Below, in pieces: positions 23,411 through 35,290 of a DNA stretch of 64,000 nt. The stretch comes from Nymphaea colorata (lineage: Eukaryota; Streptophyta; Magnoliopsida; Nymphaeales; Nymphaeaceae): positions 1,366,001 through 1,430,000 of the forward strand of contig NC_045141.1 in assembly GCF_008831285.2 (NCBI RefSeq), given 5' to 3'. Position 1 is the stretch's first letter, and every line of letters starts with the position of its first letter. Under the pieces are notes generated by a model. The model was not told where the DNA came from. It did no database searches and saw only the letters and a program-made list of their open reading frames with translations. The translations under genes and the position numbers were made by a program.

Positions 23411-26400
23411 TGTTTGCATCCCTAAAATTTATTTCAATTTTGGGGTGCTTCAGAAAAATGAGGTTTTATTTTGAATTAGAGAGAAAGGGACTCATTTGTC
23501 GTTACAAGGTCTAGTTGTTCCCAACGCATTTATTGGGGATAACTCGACCAAGAACTAGCTTTTTTCTTTGTACATGCGGATATTTGAAATGTTACCCTAA
23601 ATCCTATATTCATGTGGGCTCAAGTCTAAATAAAATTTTTAAAAAATATTAAGACAAATTTTGAAATGATTAAAATATAGTTTGGTTTAAAAAAGAAAAG
23701 TGTTCTAAGGTCTAGAACTATGGTCTTAAGAATTAATGAACCCTTAATAATTAGAAACTTTAGAAACTTGAGATCGAATTGTTAGCCAAATAATATAAAA
23801 AACAATTTGTTTAAAAGAAACAAATGTAAGATCATTTGAGCTCTTCAAATATTGTCACTAGAAAGATATCTTATATTTGAATATAGTTTTGAAAATCGAA
23901 GTTTTCAATTTGTTTGAGAAAATATGATTAGTAACATACTTGTAAATTACTTATTTTGCAAAACATGACTTCAACTTATCATGCTTTGCAAAAGTAAGTT
24001 TTTCAAGTTTTGTTTGAAAAATAAGATATCAAAATAGATGGACGATAACCATAGTTCTTATTCATCATATGGTCAAAGAGACATATTTTGTAATATTATA
24101 AATATCAAAATAATGTGTTGGAAAGGGTAAAGATTTGATATTTAAAAGAAAAAAATTATAATTGATGGGTGTGTTTCCCTTGACTCTTAAGTAAGTTTCA
24201 AGATTTTGCCTTGATTCGATTATTATCTCATTAAGACCTGATCTTGTGTTACCTAAGCTTCTTAGAGATGTGCTTGTGAGTATTCATGAGTTCCATAAGT
24301 AATTGTGTATGCATGATTATATAAATTCTATATGCTTAACAAAAAATAAACCATTTCTACCATAACATACATCTATGAAGCAACGAAAAAGATAAATTTG
24401 ATGACAATTGATTGAGGTAAATATCATCTAGTGGGTCACTCAAAAAGTGTATTTTAAAATATAGGTAGGCCAATCGAAGGCTAAAAGAAGTGAATGATTA
24501 AAAGAATTATGAAAGATGAATTTACAATTTAAAGAATCGAAAATGACAAGTTCAATGCAAATTAGCATGTACATGAAGTGTGTATGGGTGCTCCCTAGTT
24601 GGACATCTCCCAACTACAAAATGATAAAAATAGCAAAATAATGCACCTCAAATCTTCACATTGTAATACATATCCACAAGCAATCAAACCATCAAAATAG
24701 ATAATTAGATAGAGAAACAAAAAGAGAAATAAAGATGAAAGAGGGAGAAAAAGAGAGAGGTATTTCAAAGTGTAAAAATTAAATGAGAGAGAAAGAAAAG
24801 ATGAATAAAAAAGAGAGAAACAAAGATAAGAAATTAAAATGAGAGAAATACAAGTAAAAAAGAGATAAACAATTTAAAAGAAATGAAGAAACTAGTTAAA
24901 AAGCAAAAAAGAAAAAAAAAAGATCTTGAGGAAAATGTTTGTCTTGGTCATGCTTTCATAGCTTTAAGGAGGATCCTTAGCTTCGGAAAGACTCTAGACC
25001 TTCATTGACTTGTTATGAAAAAAAGACAAGAAAATGGTAAAAAGAAAAGTTATAAATACCTTTAAAAAAAATGGTGTAGATGAGGCTCCTTAGCTCTTTC
25101 AGGTAAAAAAAAAAACTCTTTGATGGCAGTTTGAACGGGTTGGAGTTGCTCCTCAAGAGACCATCACAAGATCTTCCAAGGTCTCCTCTTGCTGAAAATG
25201 AAGGTTTGGAGTTGAAGATTAAGAGAGCCAAGCAAGAAAATTTGAGCAAAAAGAAGAGAAGAAGAAATCTAGAAGAGGAGAGAGAGGGCTCAAAGACTTG
25301 AAAAGATGATAAATTTTCGTGTTAAATGAGAGAAATGAGGAAGTATTTATGAAAAAATTAGGCTCAAGGGCATTGTGGTCTTTCTAAATAAAATTAGTCA
25401 TTATTGGCTTAAAAATAACATAAAAACACCAAGAGGGTCAAATCTGTCCAAAAAAAGGTTTGTGCTAGGAGGCAGATTGGTCACCCAAGGCTAGCCCAGC
25501 CTAGGCTTGGCCCACTGGCCTAGCCGTGCCTAGCTACGCTTGGTATGGCCAGACCAGGCTTTGTCAGCCTGCCACATTGGCTGTGGGCCCCACAAAGGGT
25601 ATTTTGATATTTTTTATGAAAAATAAGATTGTTTTTTTGAAAAGAAATGATATTTCAAGAAAACCAATGGCAGTTTGAGAACTTCAATGATATTATCAGA
25701 AAATAAAGGATATTTTGGGAATCTTGAATTAGAAACTATTGGTATTCCTAAAATGATCATAATGTCTCGAATGGACATAGAATAATGTGTGACTTGTATT
25801 CGGATCTGAAAATGGATCTAGCTCTTGGGTTTGAAGCTGGATCTAGATCAAAAGCTTATAATGGATCAGAAATAATATATTTGGATTTGGATCTTGAATT
25901 TGGATCTAAAGCTCATATTGGGTTTTGAATCTCATATTTAGATCTGGATTGAGGTAAAACATAGAATTGGATCTAGATTAAGGATTTGGAATTGAACAAG
26001 GATATGGATCCAGATTTTGGATCTATGGTTCGGATCGGATCGGATCTGAATTGATATGAAGGCTCATATTGGGATCAAATGAATATAGAATTGAGATTTG
26101 GATCTAGATCTAAAGTTCTATTGTCAACCCAGTTTTAGATTTTGGATTTAGATTTGAAACTATTTTGCGTATGGTTTGGATCTAGGGATCTGTTTTGGAT
26201 CTGGGGCTAGTATTTGGATCTAGGGATCTTTTTTGGATCTGGGGCTAGTATTTGGATCCATATTTGGATCTAGGGCTTTGTTTTGGATATGGAGCTAGGC
26301 TTTGGATCCTGGCTTGGATGCATGGATTTGGTTTAGGCTTTTATATGAGTTTTTGAATAGAATTTCAGAATTATAGAATAAGTCTAAATTGAGATTGGGT

Positions 26401-27470
26401 TTTGTGATCAAAGTCTGAAATTAGATCCAAATGAGTCCCAAATATCCTTCATAGTTAAATAAAAGTAGAAATTGACCATAATTAAGAGAAATTGAAGTGT
26501 TTGAAGCAAAAACTCCTTGAAGGTTGTCGTAACGTTATCATAAAATGTTCAAAAAAATGCTAAATATAGAATGTTATTAAATTTGAGGTGATTACAATGT
26601 GCAAAGTTAAAATGTACGTAAACAAAGGTAATGACGTAACGTGACATGTCACTGTTTGACTAGACTAGTGCTCCAAACCATAGAGCCTCCTAAATATGCA
26701 TGATTCTTATATGCATTAGGACCAAATTGAGAGGGCTCAATTATTTTTGCATATATCTAGGATTACATATAGCTCCTTTTAATTTAGGAGTTGTTCGAAA
26801 ACAATATTTTCTCAACTCTCTTATTTAACCTCCATCTTAGACTTTATTGCATTAGAGCCAATAGTTTGCATGTGTTCACATTTTCAACTCTTTTGAACCT
26901 ATACATCCCGATCATCATGTCCCAGGTTTTCCCTATCAAGCAATGGCATCAGAGGCGTCCAAATGCTAAACTAGCATATGAATTTAGGTAAAAAATTTCC
27001 CTTACCTGTACTAAGTTAATAGTCCTATAAATCGGTAAGTGTCCAAGGAGAAATGATGAAACCTGAACCATATAACCAAAATGGAGAAGAATATGTTGTA
27101 TATATTGGACTTTTGCAGGTATATATGCATACCTTGCAATTGGAACTCCTATAGATCTAAAGCATCGATTGACTTGATCTAACAGGCCAATCCGTTTCCA
27201 AAAAATGCATGGTAGAGCTGGATCCTTTGTGTGTGCTGCTTGAGCATATGTGTGTGCCATGTTTATGAATTGACTACGTATACATGCATAAACACTTTTT
27301 AAAAAACTCTCTCTGAAAACCTGGACATGACTTCAAAATGATACCTAACTTTATTGTTATCCTTGATTTGTAGAGCTTCGAGTTGAACCAAATACATTAT
27401 TTGAGCATGTTTCAATCCAAGGTCCCCTCTAGGGGTAAAGTAGTCATTTTATTCTGATCCATATTTTCAC
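23411..27470 (-). repeat. Long LTR-like unit, minus orientation, nested
   Basis: Read on the minus strand, the 3' end lies at 23411 (TGAAGCACCCC ... GGGATGCAAACA) and is preceded by AAAACCTCATTTTTC and GTTGGGAACAACTAGACC. The same order precedes the end of the + strand LTR at 33434. The GGATCT array lies at 25790-26350, including a local 38-bp tandem repeat at 26178-26265. A TATA-like CATAAATAC reads on the minus strand near 25343-25351, and a GA/CT-rich leader occupies about 24720-25320. The 5' start near 27470 is approximate, recognised from AGGGGTAAAGTAGTCATTTT, which is related to the start of the copy at 11000. It appears inserted into an older + strand LTR. Confidence 0.45.
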
Positions 27471-28238
27471 ATGAACTTAAGATTATATGTCATATGTGCA
27501 TAATTTCATCAAGCTTATCAATTTTAGATCTTCAGAGCTTTAGTTTGAATTTTTTTTTTCATTTCAAATACATAACGAGTAAACCATATCTACAATCAAT
27601 GGCGAAACAGTCATTGTTTTTTGCATCTCTTGCTCATGCCCAAGGGCAAACAGCCGTTTCATCTTCAAGGTATGCATATACCTAAATTTATAATCTTTGA
27701 AGCATCAATTATAACCTTTTTCTCAACATTTTTAGATCCATAAACTATTGACATCCAAATCTCTTATATGCAATTCTTACCCAAATCTCCTATAACATCA
27801 AAATCGATTTTCTAGAACTTTCTTTAGATTCAGATTTTGATATGGATTTTAAAACTATATCTAGGATCTATTTTCTATAATTTTCTTTGAATTTAGATCC
27901 TGACCTGAAATCTCAGAACTATGTCCCAATCCAAGATCCATGTACATAAAATGTGCATATATGCAATAAATGTCATACTTAATTTTAGGCAATACGTCAG
28001 ACATCAATCCAAGCATATGCTAGTACCATCTTCAAGTCTTGTCTTTGCATCTCTTAAACATTTGGTGACATCTTCATCAAGATTTTAATCTTCCCTTGTT
28101 GTATGTTTGATTTCAATTAGTAGGCCCAGTCCCATCACATTCAGTGTCTACTCCCATCTTTGAAATTATATGTTATTCTAAATATGTAAGACAATAACAA
28201 GTCACTAGGATTCCACACACCAAATCTAATGGTAAAAA
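27471..28238. other. Gene-free AT-rich stretch before the gag relic
   Basis: Nothing coding is visible. Words like GATTCAGATTTTGATATGGATT at 27820-27930 echo the GATCT arrays elsewhere. It may be leader sequence of the gag-bearing element that follows, but no primer-binding site was found. Confidence 0.35.
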
Positions 28239-29500
28239 ATGAGACTTAATGCAGACAGAGGAGACATGAAGAGAGAAAATCTCAAAAATCTAGAAAGTGA
28301 AGAGGAAGAGAACGAGTTAGAGGAGGAAGATTCGGTAATTGATGCTCAAGCTTTTGCCGTATTTCAAAAGATGTTCTCAAAGATGATGATGAAAAGTGCC
28401 GGAGCATCCGTCTCCAAGAGCAAGGAGGAATTCCAGCAAACGTCTCAAGGTTGCTGACACCATGCAATCCCCAATGGAAGAAATTGAGAAAACCATCCAT
28501 CAAACGTAGAATAAGGGCAAACACATGTATAAAAGAAAGGATTTTTGTGAAGGGCAGGACGAGGAAGACCTAGAAGGGCTGATGCATAAATTCTATAACT
28601 CTAAGGGTGTTGAGAACCCCCATCCACACGTTGCCATTTTCTTTGTGGAGCCTGACAAATTTTGCGATAATGATAATGCTCTTTTTGTTTTCTTTTCTCG
28701 AAGATTGAAAGGGGAAGCATCACCATGGTACATGGAGCACATTGACTTCATGAAAATAAAGGATTTTGAACAAGTAGTCAATGCATTTATTGAAAAATAC
28801 GAATTGAATTTCTTATTGGTCTTGACATTGACACACTAATGAACCTGCGTCAAGAGCCGGGTGAGGCTGCCATGGATTAGATTCAGAGGTAGAGGCCAAT
28901 AAGCAGCAAGTTGATAATGCTAATCTTAGAAGACCATGCCTCACAATGATCCTTGGTGAGTTATAGGAGCATCTCAACCACCCTCTCGTATAGCATCAGT
29001 ACAAAACCTTTTATGAGCTTACCAAAAGGGCAGAATGGATAGTGATGGTCATGCAGAATAACCAGCCAGAGTAGAAAAGAAAGTGAAGCTGTCAAGAAGC
29101 TGGTAATGACCCAAGTTCATGACTTATCTACCTTCACCACCAGCTCAGCTCAAGGTGGCGCCAGAGTAAACCTTGATAGTGGTGACAACAAGGTGAACAA
29201 ACAAGTAAATCTAAATTGTTTAACAAAGATGCTACAAGAAAACACGTGAATTGGAGGAAGAATAGAAAAATTTATTCTTTTAAAGCAGTCAAAGAAAGAG
29301 ATACTGGAGTATTTGCTATCCTAGAACATCTACAAATTGCCACATGTGCCGACCCACCATATACTCAAAGCAAAAGGGCAAGTTCTACAAATATCAACAT
29401 ACATTGGATCACAATATTGAGGATTGTATTATCTTCAAACATATCATACATGATTACATTGATAAGGAACTATTTTCTAATCATGAGAAGTGAGTCTAAC
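28239..29500 (+). pseudogene. Ty3/gypsy-type gag relic without pol
   Basis: Three frames together give a retrotransposon gag. An acidic N-terminal piece (28239-28457) has a Glu-rich run. A capsid segment of the Retrotransgag type follows at 28525-28839, with NPHPHVAIFF..PDKF, then SRRLKGEASPWYMEH, then FEQVVNAFIEKYE. Near 29340-29485 a third frame reads IYSKQKGKFYKYQHTLDH and then EDCIIFKHIIHDYI, which fits the gag C-terminal pattern Y-x-x-H...H...E-C...LK..I...I. Stops and frame changes separate the parts. No protease, reverse transcriptase or integrase follows before the LTR at 29881. It is either an internally deleted element or a gag-only derivative. Confidence 0.65.
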
Positions 29501-29880
29501 TATAAGAGCAAGTTACCCAAGAAGATCATGAATTGGAAATACAAATGTTTCACTTGTCTTGTTTTGCCATTCTTTTTTTTCCAGGAATTTAGGGAAATGG
29601 GGTCCCAACTCTTTTCATTCCAAAATATTATCACTTTTGTTCTTCTAAGATATTCTTTTTTCATTTGATATTCATCAAAATGGTAACCAAACCATCCCAT
29701 TTTCAAGATTGAGCATTCACTCTCTTAGCCCTAAATTGGGGAATCTTCAAAAGATAGAACCTAAACACCAAGGTCTAGGAAGAAGGCCATGAAATCTTAC
29801 CAAAAATTTCAAAATGATCTTCTAACCCTTCCACCATCCTTCAAATTTTCAAGGTGAATATTTTCTCGAGCCATTGGTAC
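29501..29880. other. Spacer between gag relic and next LTR
   Basis: AT-rich sequence with no recognisable coding content. The expected protease/reverse transcriptase continuation is absent here. Confidence 0.5.
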
Positions 29881-30561
29881 TGTTGCGGACTGACTATGTC
29901 CAGTCAAGCCAGCAATATGGGATGCTGCTTGGCCAGCTTGGGCATTTCTCGAGAAGCATATAGGATCCAATCGAACGCTAAGTCAAACAGAAAGTTGCAC
30001 TTAGAATGTGCAGCAGTGTGGTGTAAAAACAATGCGTATAAGTGCACCAGGGTCATCAGTCCCTTGAAATGTGCAAGTCCATCATTGGGAGCCGATAGGG
30101 TTTCCCACGTGTGGCATTTGGATGATGCACGAGGATGCGTGTGAGTTATAGGCAATTTCTATGATGGACGCACATGCTATGTCCACAACCATGTAGAGTC
30201 ACGCAGGGTCGAGCAAGTGAAAGCTCGTCGTCGAGTAGGGCGATGGTTGGTCGCCTTGCTTAATGACATATAGTTGGCAACTGGCTTCGGCTGCGGACTT
30301 CCTCATAAGAGATCTCTACCCCCCCCCCCCCCCAACACCAAGATTTCATATGAAAATAGATAGATGTTTGGAGGAATGGCGATGTTCTGGCAAGGTCTCA
30401 TAGCCACAGCTTGCCGATGGTCTACTGTGGGCTAATCCTGGGTAACGGTGTGCCGAGTGCTTAGCACTCCTCATCTAGTTCACGGTCCTAAAAGATTGAT
30501 AAAAGTTTCTGTTACATTGAACATGTGGCCCAAATAGGCTTGAAAAAGTGAGCCCGTGACA
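29881..30561 (+). repeat. 5' LTR of the non-coding element
   Basis: It begins TGTTGCGGACTGACTATG and ends CCCGTGACA. It aligns along its whole length with 33825-34538, with many substitutions. A run of about 13 C lies near 30322. The PBS follows directly. Confidence 0.65.
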
Positions 30562-30564
30562 AAG

Positions 30565-30576
30565 TGGTATCAGAGC
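30565..30576 (+). other. Primer-binding site (initiator tRNA-Met)
   Basis: TGGTATCAGAGC is the standard PBS complementary to the 3' end of plant initiator tRNA-Met. It lies three bases downstream of the 5' LTR. Confidence 0.75.
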
Positions 30577-30801
30577 AAAACGATTTCTCAAAAAGAGCTT
30601 GAAAGATGTAAACGATGCGAAGATACTATCAACAAGTGGTCATTAATAACGTTGGCTTGTTGTTGGTGCCTATAGTTTGGGCATGTTCATTAGACACTAG
30701 TTCATGTGATCGTGTTGGTGTTAATCAGATGGAGATGACACGTTCCGAAGATGACATCTGGCTATCAAGAGCAGAAAAGCTAAGATGACCCACTCGCTAA
30801 G

Positions 30802-33434
30802 TGTTATCACCCCAAATTTTTCAAAAAAAAAAAAAGAGGCCATTATTTTATTATTATTTGGATTTAAAATGAATTTGCGACTATTGGATCCAAAATGAAT
30901 TTCTAAACCTAAGTTTAGATCCAAAACTAGCATTTCAAACCCAAAATCCAACTTCAGATCTAAATTAGATCCAAAACTCAATTTTAGATCTGAATGGAGC
31001 ATTTGAAACTCAAAATCCAAAATCGAGTTCAAAACGACAAAGTCTAGTGCTATAAGCGTCACGCGCGCATGTACAGACCTCTCCCCATTTCATGCTTCGT
31101 CATCGCACCAAAATATGTTTTGAAACTTGAAACGAAGCCGACCACTCTTTTATAGCAAAAAAAATCATTTTTCTACATATTTTAAATAAAAAAAGGTTTT
31201 ATGGTATTTTATCTTATTCATTTTAATTAAAGTTAAAAAAAAAGAGTATTGTGCGACGCACAGTCGCGCGACTGCGCATCATGCGATCACGTGACGATCG
31301 CCCCTCCCCCTTCCTTTTCTTTGCAAAAAAGACCCTTGGGGGTCGGTTTTTGAAAATTTTGGGTGGGCATAGCCTTGTCCATACCTCAAATGAGTATTGC
31401 ACCCTAGTGGCCAATCCCACTTAGTCAAAACTTATTTTCCTAAAAAAAATTTGAAAATAATTCAATATTCTCTGAACTTCGGATGAAAATATTGAGAAAT
31501 TCAAAAAAATTCAATTTTTGAGTTTTGGCTCTAAAACTCTTTATAAATACCTCCACAATCCCCCCTCTTAACAAGGGTTGGTCCTTAGAAGAAACTCTAA
31601 TGTATTCTCACTTGAAGACTTGGAGTTTCTCTTGAGCTCTCTCTCCCTCTTTCTCTTTCCATTTCTCTCCAACTTAAAGCAAACTACAACTCTTCAAGGG
31701 AGCACCAAAGATCTCTTGGAGAACTCATCTTCCTCATGTTGGAGCTTCATTCAAGGAGATAGCTCTCAATCTCTATTCTAGAGTCAAGAGGCTATACACG
31801 AGTGCAGCAGAAGCATGAGAAGATAAGATGTTCTTTCATTTTATGGTTGAATCATGCTTTCTCTCTTTCCTTAAATATTGCTTTGTTTTAAAATATTATC
31901 CACACATAGTTATTTGATTTTTCCTATTTATATGTGAATGCAAAGTGAGAATGAGAGTATAGTTTGGGATTTTCTCTTTTCTCTTATGTTAATTATTTTG
32001 AGGTTGGGACTTGTCCAACCTGGGAAAAATCCTCACGAAATATGTATATTTTAATATGCATTTGCATGTCATTTTGCATTAGTTTATCTTTTATCATCCC
32101 ATTAGAAACCCTAATGAGCACCTTATCGTGTGGTTTGAGTTTCTTCCATACCCAACGGTGGAAGAAACATATTCCCTTGCAACCAATTAAATAATAACAT
32201 TTTATCTTTATGTAAATCATATTTTCCAAAACATTTGCAAAAGAAACCTTCTAATATTGCTGTGGAGACTTAGCTTAAACTCTTGCATGAGTCCAAGCTC
32301 CCCTCCGGCCTGCATCAAACTTGAAGTCGATTATTTTTCATTATATATACATGTTATATGCATATATGTGCACATGATGATTTTCCTCTTTCTTTCTCTC
32401 TCTCTCTCTCTCTCTTTATGTTTCCACATTTTATTTTACAAATATTCATATACATATGAATGCATATATACATGTGTTATATTTTATATATATATATATA
32501 TATTCATCTTGTTCTTTCTCTCTCCATTTAAATTTAAGACTTCAACTTCAAAAGCTTATATAAATAGGTATACATACATATAAAGAATATATATCTCATC
32601 CTATTTCAAAATCTTCTATCTGATGATCTTTAAAGTCTCTTTCTCTTTCTCTCATTATTTTTATGAGAGTATTTTACCTCTTTCACTCTTTTAACATTTT
32701 TTTCTCATGATTTTTTTTATATCTACCGACTTCACTAAAACCAAAAATCAAGTAATGACCCAATATTGGATTAATGTTTGATAGTCTACAACCTCAATCC
32801 ATTTTTAACAACTTTTCCTTCTTATATATGATATTTATCAAAACAAAAATTTTAGATGTATGTTATAGTATGAATGCTCTTAGACGAATGTTATGGTAGG
32901 AATGAATGATTTTTCTTTTCAATCATATAGGATTAATGCATTAATACATTCTCACTCACTCACTTAATTTCACTTATGATCACAAACACTTCTCCAAAAG
33001 AACTTAAGTAAGATGAGATGGAGCTCTAAATAGGCGGTAACCGAATTAGAGCAAAACATCAAACCTACTTAAAGTCTTAAGCAAAAACTAAAGTGATTGC
33101 AAAATGATTTCAAAATGACATTTATAAATATTTCTCAATTCTAGTTTTTCCCAAAATGTCTCACATTCTCAAGTCATTCTTCAAAAATCTTTTCGAAAGT
33201 TTGAAACATCAAACTTTCAATATTTTCTACACCACATATAAAATCAAAATGATGTTTAAGTTAAAACGAAATGCATTAATGATGAACATAGCCATTGGAT
33301 TGATTACCCTCAGTAAAGGCGTCGGGAACGGTCGATCCTCATACCGAAGGATGAGTCTCTTTCTTTTCTATTTCAAAACAAAACCTCATTTTCCTGGAGC
33401 ACTCCAAATACCAAAAATTTTGGAGATGCAAACA
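30802..33434 (+). repeat. Solo LTR of the GATCT-array family (nested insertion)
   Basis: It starts TGTTATCACCCCAAATTTTT and ends AAAAATTTTGGAGATGCAAACA, so its ends are imperfect inverted copies of each other. CTAAG precedes it and CTGAG follows (4 of 5 bases). A perfect CTAAG also occurs after a CA at 33792, so the right end is not settled. A GATCT/ATCCAAAT array lies at about 30838-31030, TATAAATAC at 31542-31550, a CT-rich leader from 31620, a CT microsatellite near 32396-32414, and the 3'-proximal motif GATTACCCTCAGTAAAGGCG at 33297. No coding capacity is seen. It is the most complete + strand copy of the family in this window. Confidence 0.55.
31542..31550 (+). promoter_or_regulatory. 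Candidate TATA box of the nested LTR
   Basis: TATAAATAC lies after the GATCT array and before the CT-rich leader, as in the related LTR copies. Confidence 0.45.
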
Positions 33435-33824
33435 CTGAGGTAGGGAGAGGGTGAGAGGCCCAACGTTAAATAGGATTGCCTAGGTGGGTAGGGGCCCTTA
33501 GTGTTGGCATGGCTCAAAGAAGCGAGCATGTTATGGTACTCAAAGGTGAGTGCTGGTTGGCAACACATGTTGAAAATTTGACAGTTAGTGGTCGTCGAAT
33601 ATGTTCTGGACTTTACTACTGAAATGTACAAGCAATGACAAAAACATGGGAACAACCGAAGATAGACTTGAGGCAAAACACCTATAAGGTTGGTTGCCAT
33701 GACGTGATGGGTGTGTCAAGCATATGGATGTTGGCTCAATTGAATGAAATGAAGGGGATGGCTACAAAGTTTCTCTTGCTCAGGGCAGGTCACTAAGGAC
33801 ATCGACGATTTGGTGGTATGAGAA

Positions 33825-34538
33825 TATTGTGGACCGACTATATCTAGCTCCACAAAGCCAACAGAATGGGATGTTACTTGGCCGACTTAGATATTGTTTG
33901 AGAAGCATATGTGATCCATCGGATGTTAAGTCAAGCAGAAAACAATGCACTTGGAATCTGCAACACGGTTGTGCAAAGACAAAGTGTATAAGTGCATCAT
34001 GGTCATTAGTCCCTTGAAACATGCAAGTCCTTCATTAGGGAATTGGTAGGGTTCCCTACGCGTTGCATTTGGATACGTATAAGGGTGCGCGCGGCTTAGG
34101 GGCAATTCCTCCGATGGATGCATATGTTGCGTCCCCAACTACGTAGAGTCATGTGGGGCCGAGCAAGTGAAAGCTCATCGTCGAGTAGGGCGGTGGTCGG
34201 CCGCGTTGCTTAATGACATATAGTCGGCAACTAGTTTTGGCTGGGGACTTCCTCCCAAGGAAAGTCTACCCCCACCTAGATTTCGTATAGTAGATAGGTG
34301 CCTAGAGGAATGGTGATGTTCTAGCAAAACACCTCATGGCCACGGCTTGCCGATGGTCTACTGTGGGATAATATTGGGTGATGGTGTGTCGAGTGCTTAG
34401 TGCTCCTCGTTTAGTCAACGGTCCCAAAAGATTGATGAAAGCTCCTGCTACATTGAGATTGAGTTAAGGTTGACTGAAGGTCAGAAAAACCTTCGACGCC
34501 GCGTAGCCAAATTGGCTTAAAAAAGTCAGCTCGTGACA
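33825..34538 (+). repeat. 3' LTR of the non-coding element
   Basis: This copy of 29881-30561 begins TATTGTGGACCGACTAT and ends CTCGTGACA. It carries extra sequence near 34455-34505 (GAGTTAAGGTTGACTGAAGG) that is absent from the 5' copy. The first base pair is changed from TG to TA. Confidence 0.65.
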
Positions 34539-34689
34539 GATATGGTTGCTTTTCTAAAAATGTTTGAAAGCAAGGCTATATTTTTTAACTCTTAAAGTTT
34601 ACAAACATCTCAAAGCTAAAAAAAAAAGACTTTGAAACTCTAAAATCTGAAAGTAGAATTTTAAATTTTGAAAGGTTGCTTCAACATAT

Positions 34690-35290
34690 TGAACTCTTTT
34701 GAAAGCCTACTTTACTAGATGAAACTCAAGGCTCCTGGATGGAACTTTTTTGAGAAACTGCTTTGAGGATGAAACTTTTTTGAAAACCTATTTTGGCAGA
34801 TGAAACTCTTTTGAAAGCCTACTTCGGTGGCAGAATTCCTTTGAAGGGCCACTTCAATAGGTAGAACTCTTTCAAAAGCTTGCTTCGGTAGATAGAACTC
34901 CTTCAAAAACCTGCTTCGATAGATGAAACTCTTCTGAAAACTTACTTCAACACATGAAACTCCATTTGAAAGCCTACTTTGGTGGATGAAACTCCTTTAA
35001 AAAGTTTGCTTCAGTGGGTGCAACTCTAACAAAAGCCCACTTCAGTAGACGCAACTCTTTTGAAAGCCTACTTCGGCCTATGGAACTCCTTTGAAAGTCT
35101 TCTTCGATGGATGAAACTTTTTTGAAAGCCCACTTTAGAAAATAGAGCTCCTTTAAATGCTTTCTCTATCAAATGGAACTCTTCTGAAAGTCTGCTTCAA
35201 CAAATGGAACTCATTTGAAAGTCTAGTTCAACAGACAAAACTCTTTTGTCAGCATGCTTCTGTAGTTGGAAATGCTTTGACAGCCTGCTT
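34690..35290. repeat. Degenerate ~31-bp minisatellite (about 20 units)
   Basis: A unit close to AACTCTTTTGAAAGCCTACT followed by TCGGTGGATGA repeats about twenty times with many substitutions and small length changes. The open frame at 34715-34906 on the minus strand is only a translation of these units (recurring SKKFHP/QKSF words) and is not a gene. The array starts about 150 bp after the 3' LTR ending at 34538. Confidence 0.8.

Larger units (their letters stand above)
29881..34538 (+). mobile_element. Small non-coding LTR element, invaded by another LTR
   Basis: Two similar direct repeats of about 680-715 bp lie at 29881-30561 and 33825-34538. Both contain AAGTGCA(C/T)CA.GGTCAT.AGTCCCTTGAAA, the segment TGACATATAGT.GGCAACT and the end CGTGACA. 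Three bases after the first repeat is TGGTATCAGAGC, the complement of the initiator tRNA-Met 3' end, so the element runs on the + strand. Removing the unit inserted at 30802 leaves only some 270-630 bp of internal sequence without coding capacity, which suggests a TRIM/LARD-like parasite. I found no matching 5-bp duplication at the outer ends. Confidence 0.65.

Noticed and set aside
29216-29668. 150-codon open frame overlapping the gag relic
   Set aside because: It is an out-of-frame read; the gag C-terminal motif is in a different frame at 29340-29485.
30322-30334. C homopolymer, with G homopolymers at 40081 and 47410
   Set aside because: Single-base runs with no context suggesting a function; noted only as error-prone sites.
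34690-35290. CRISPR-like regularly spaced repeats
   Set aside because: The units are directly tandem, degenerate, without unique spacers, and lie in plant DNA.
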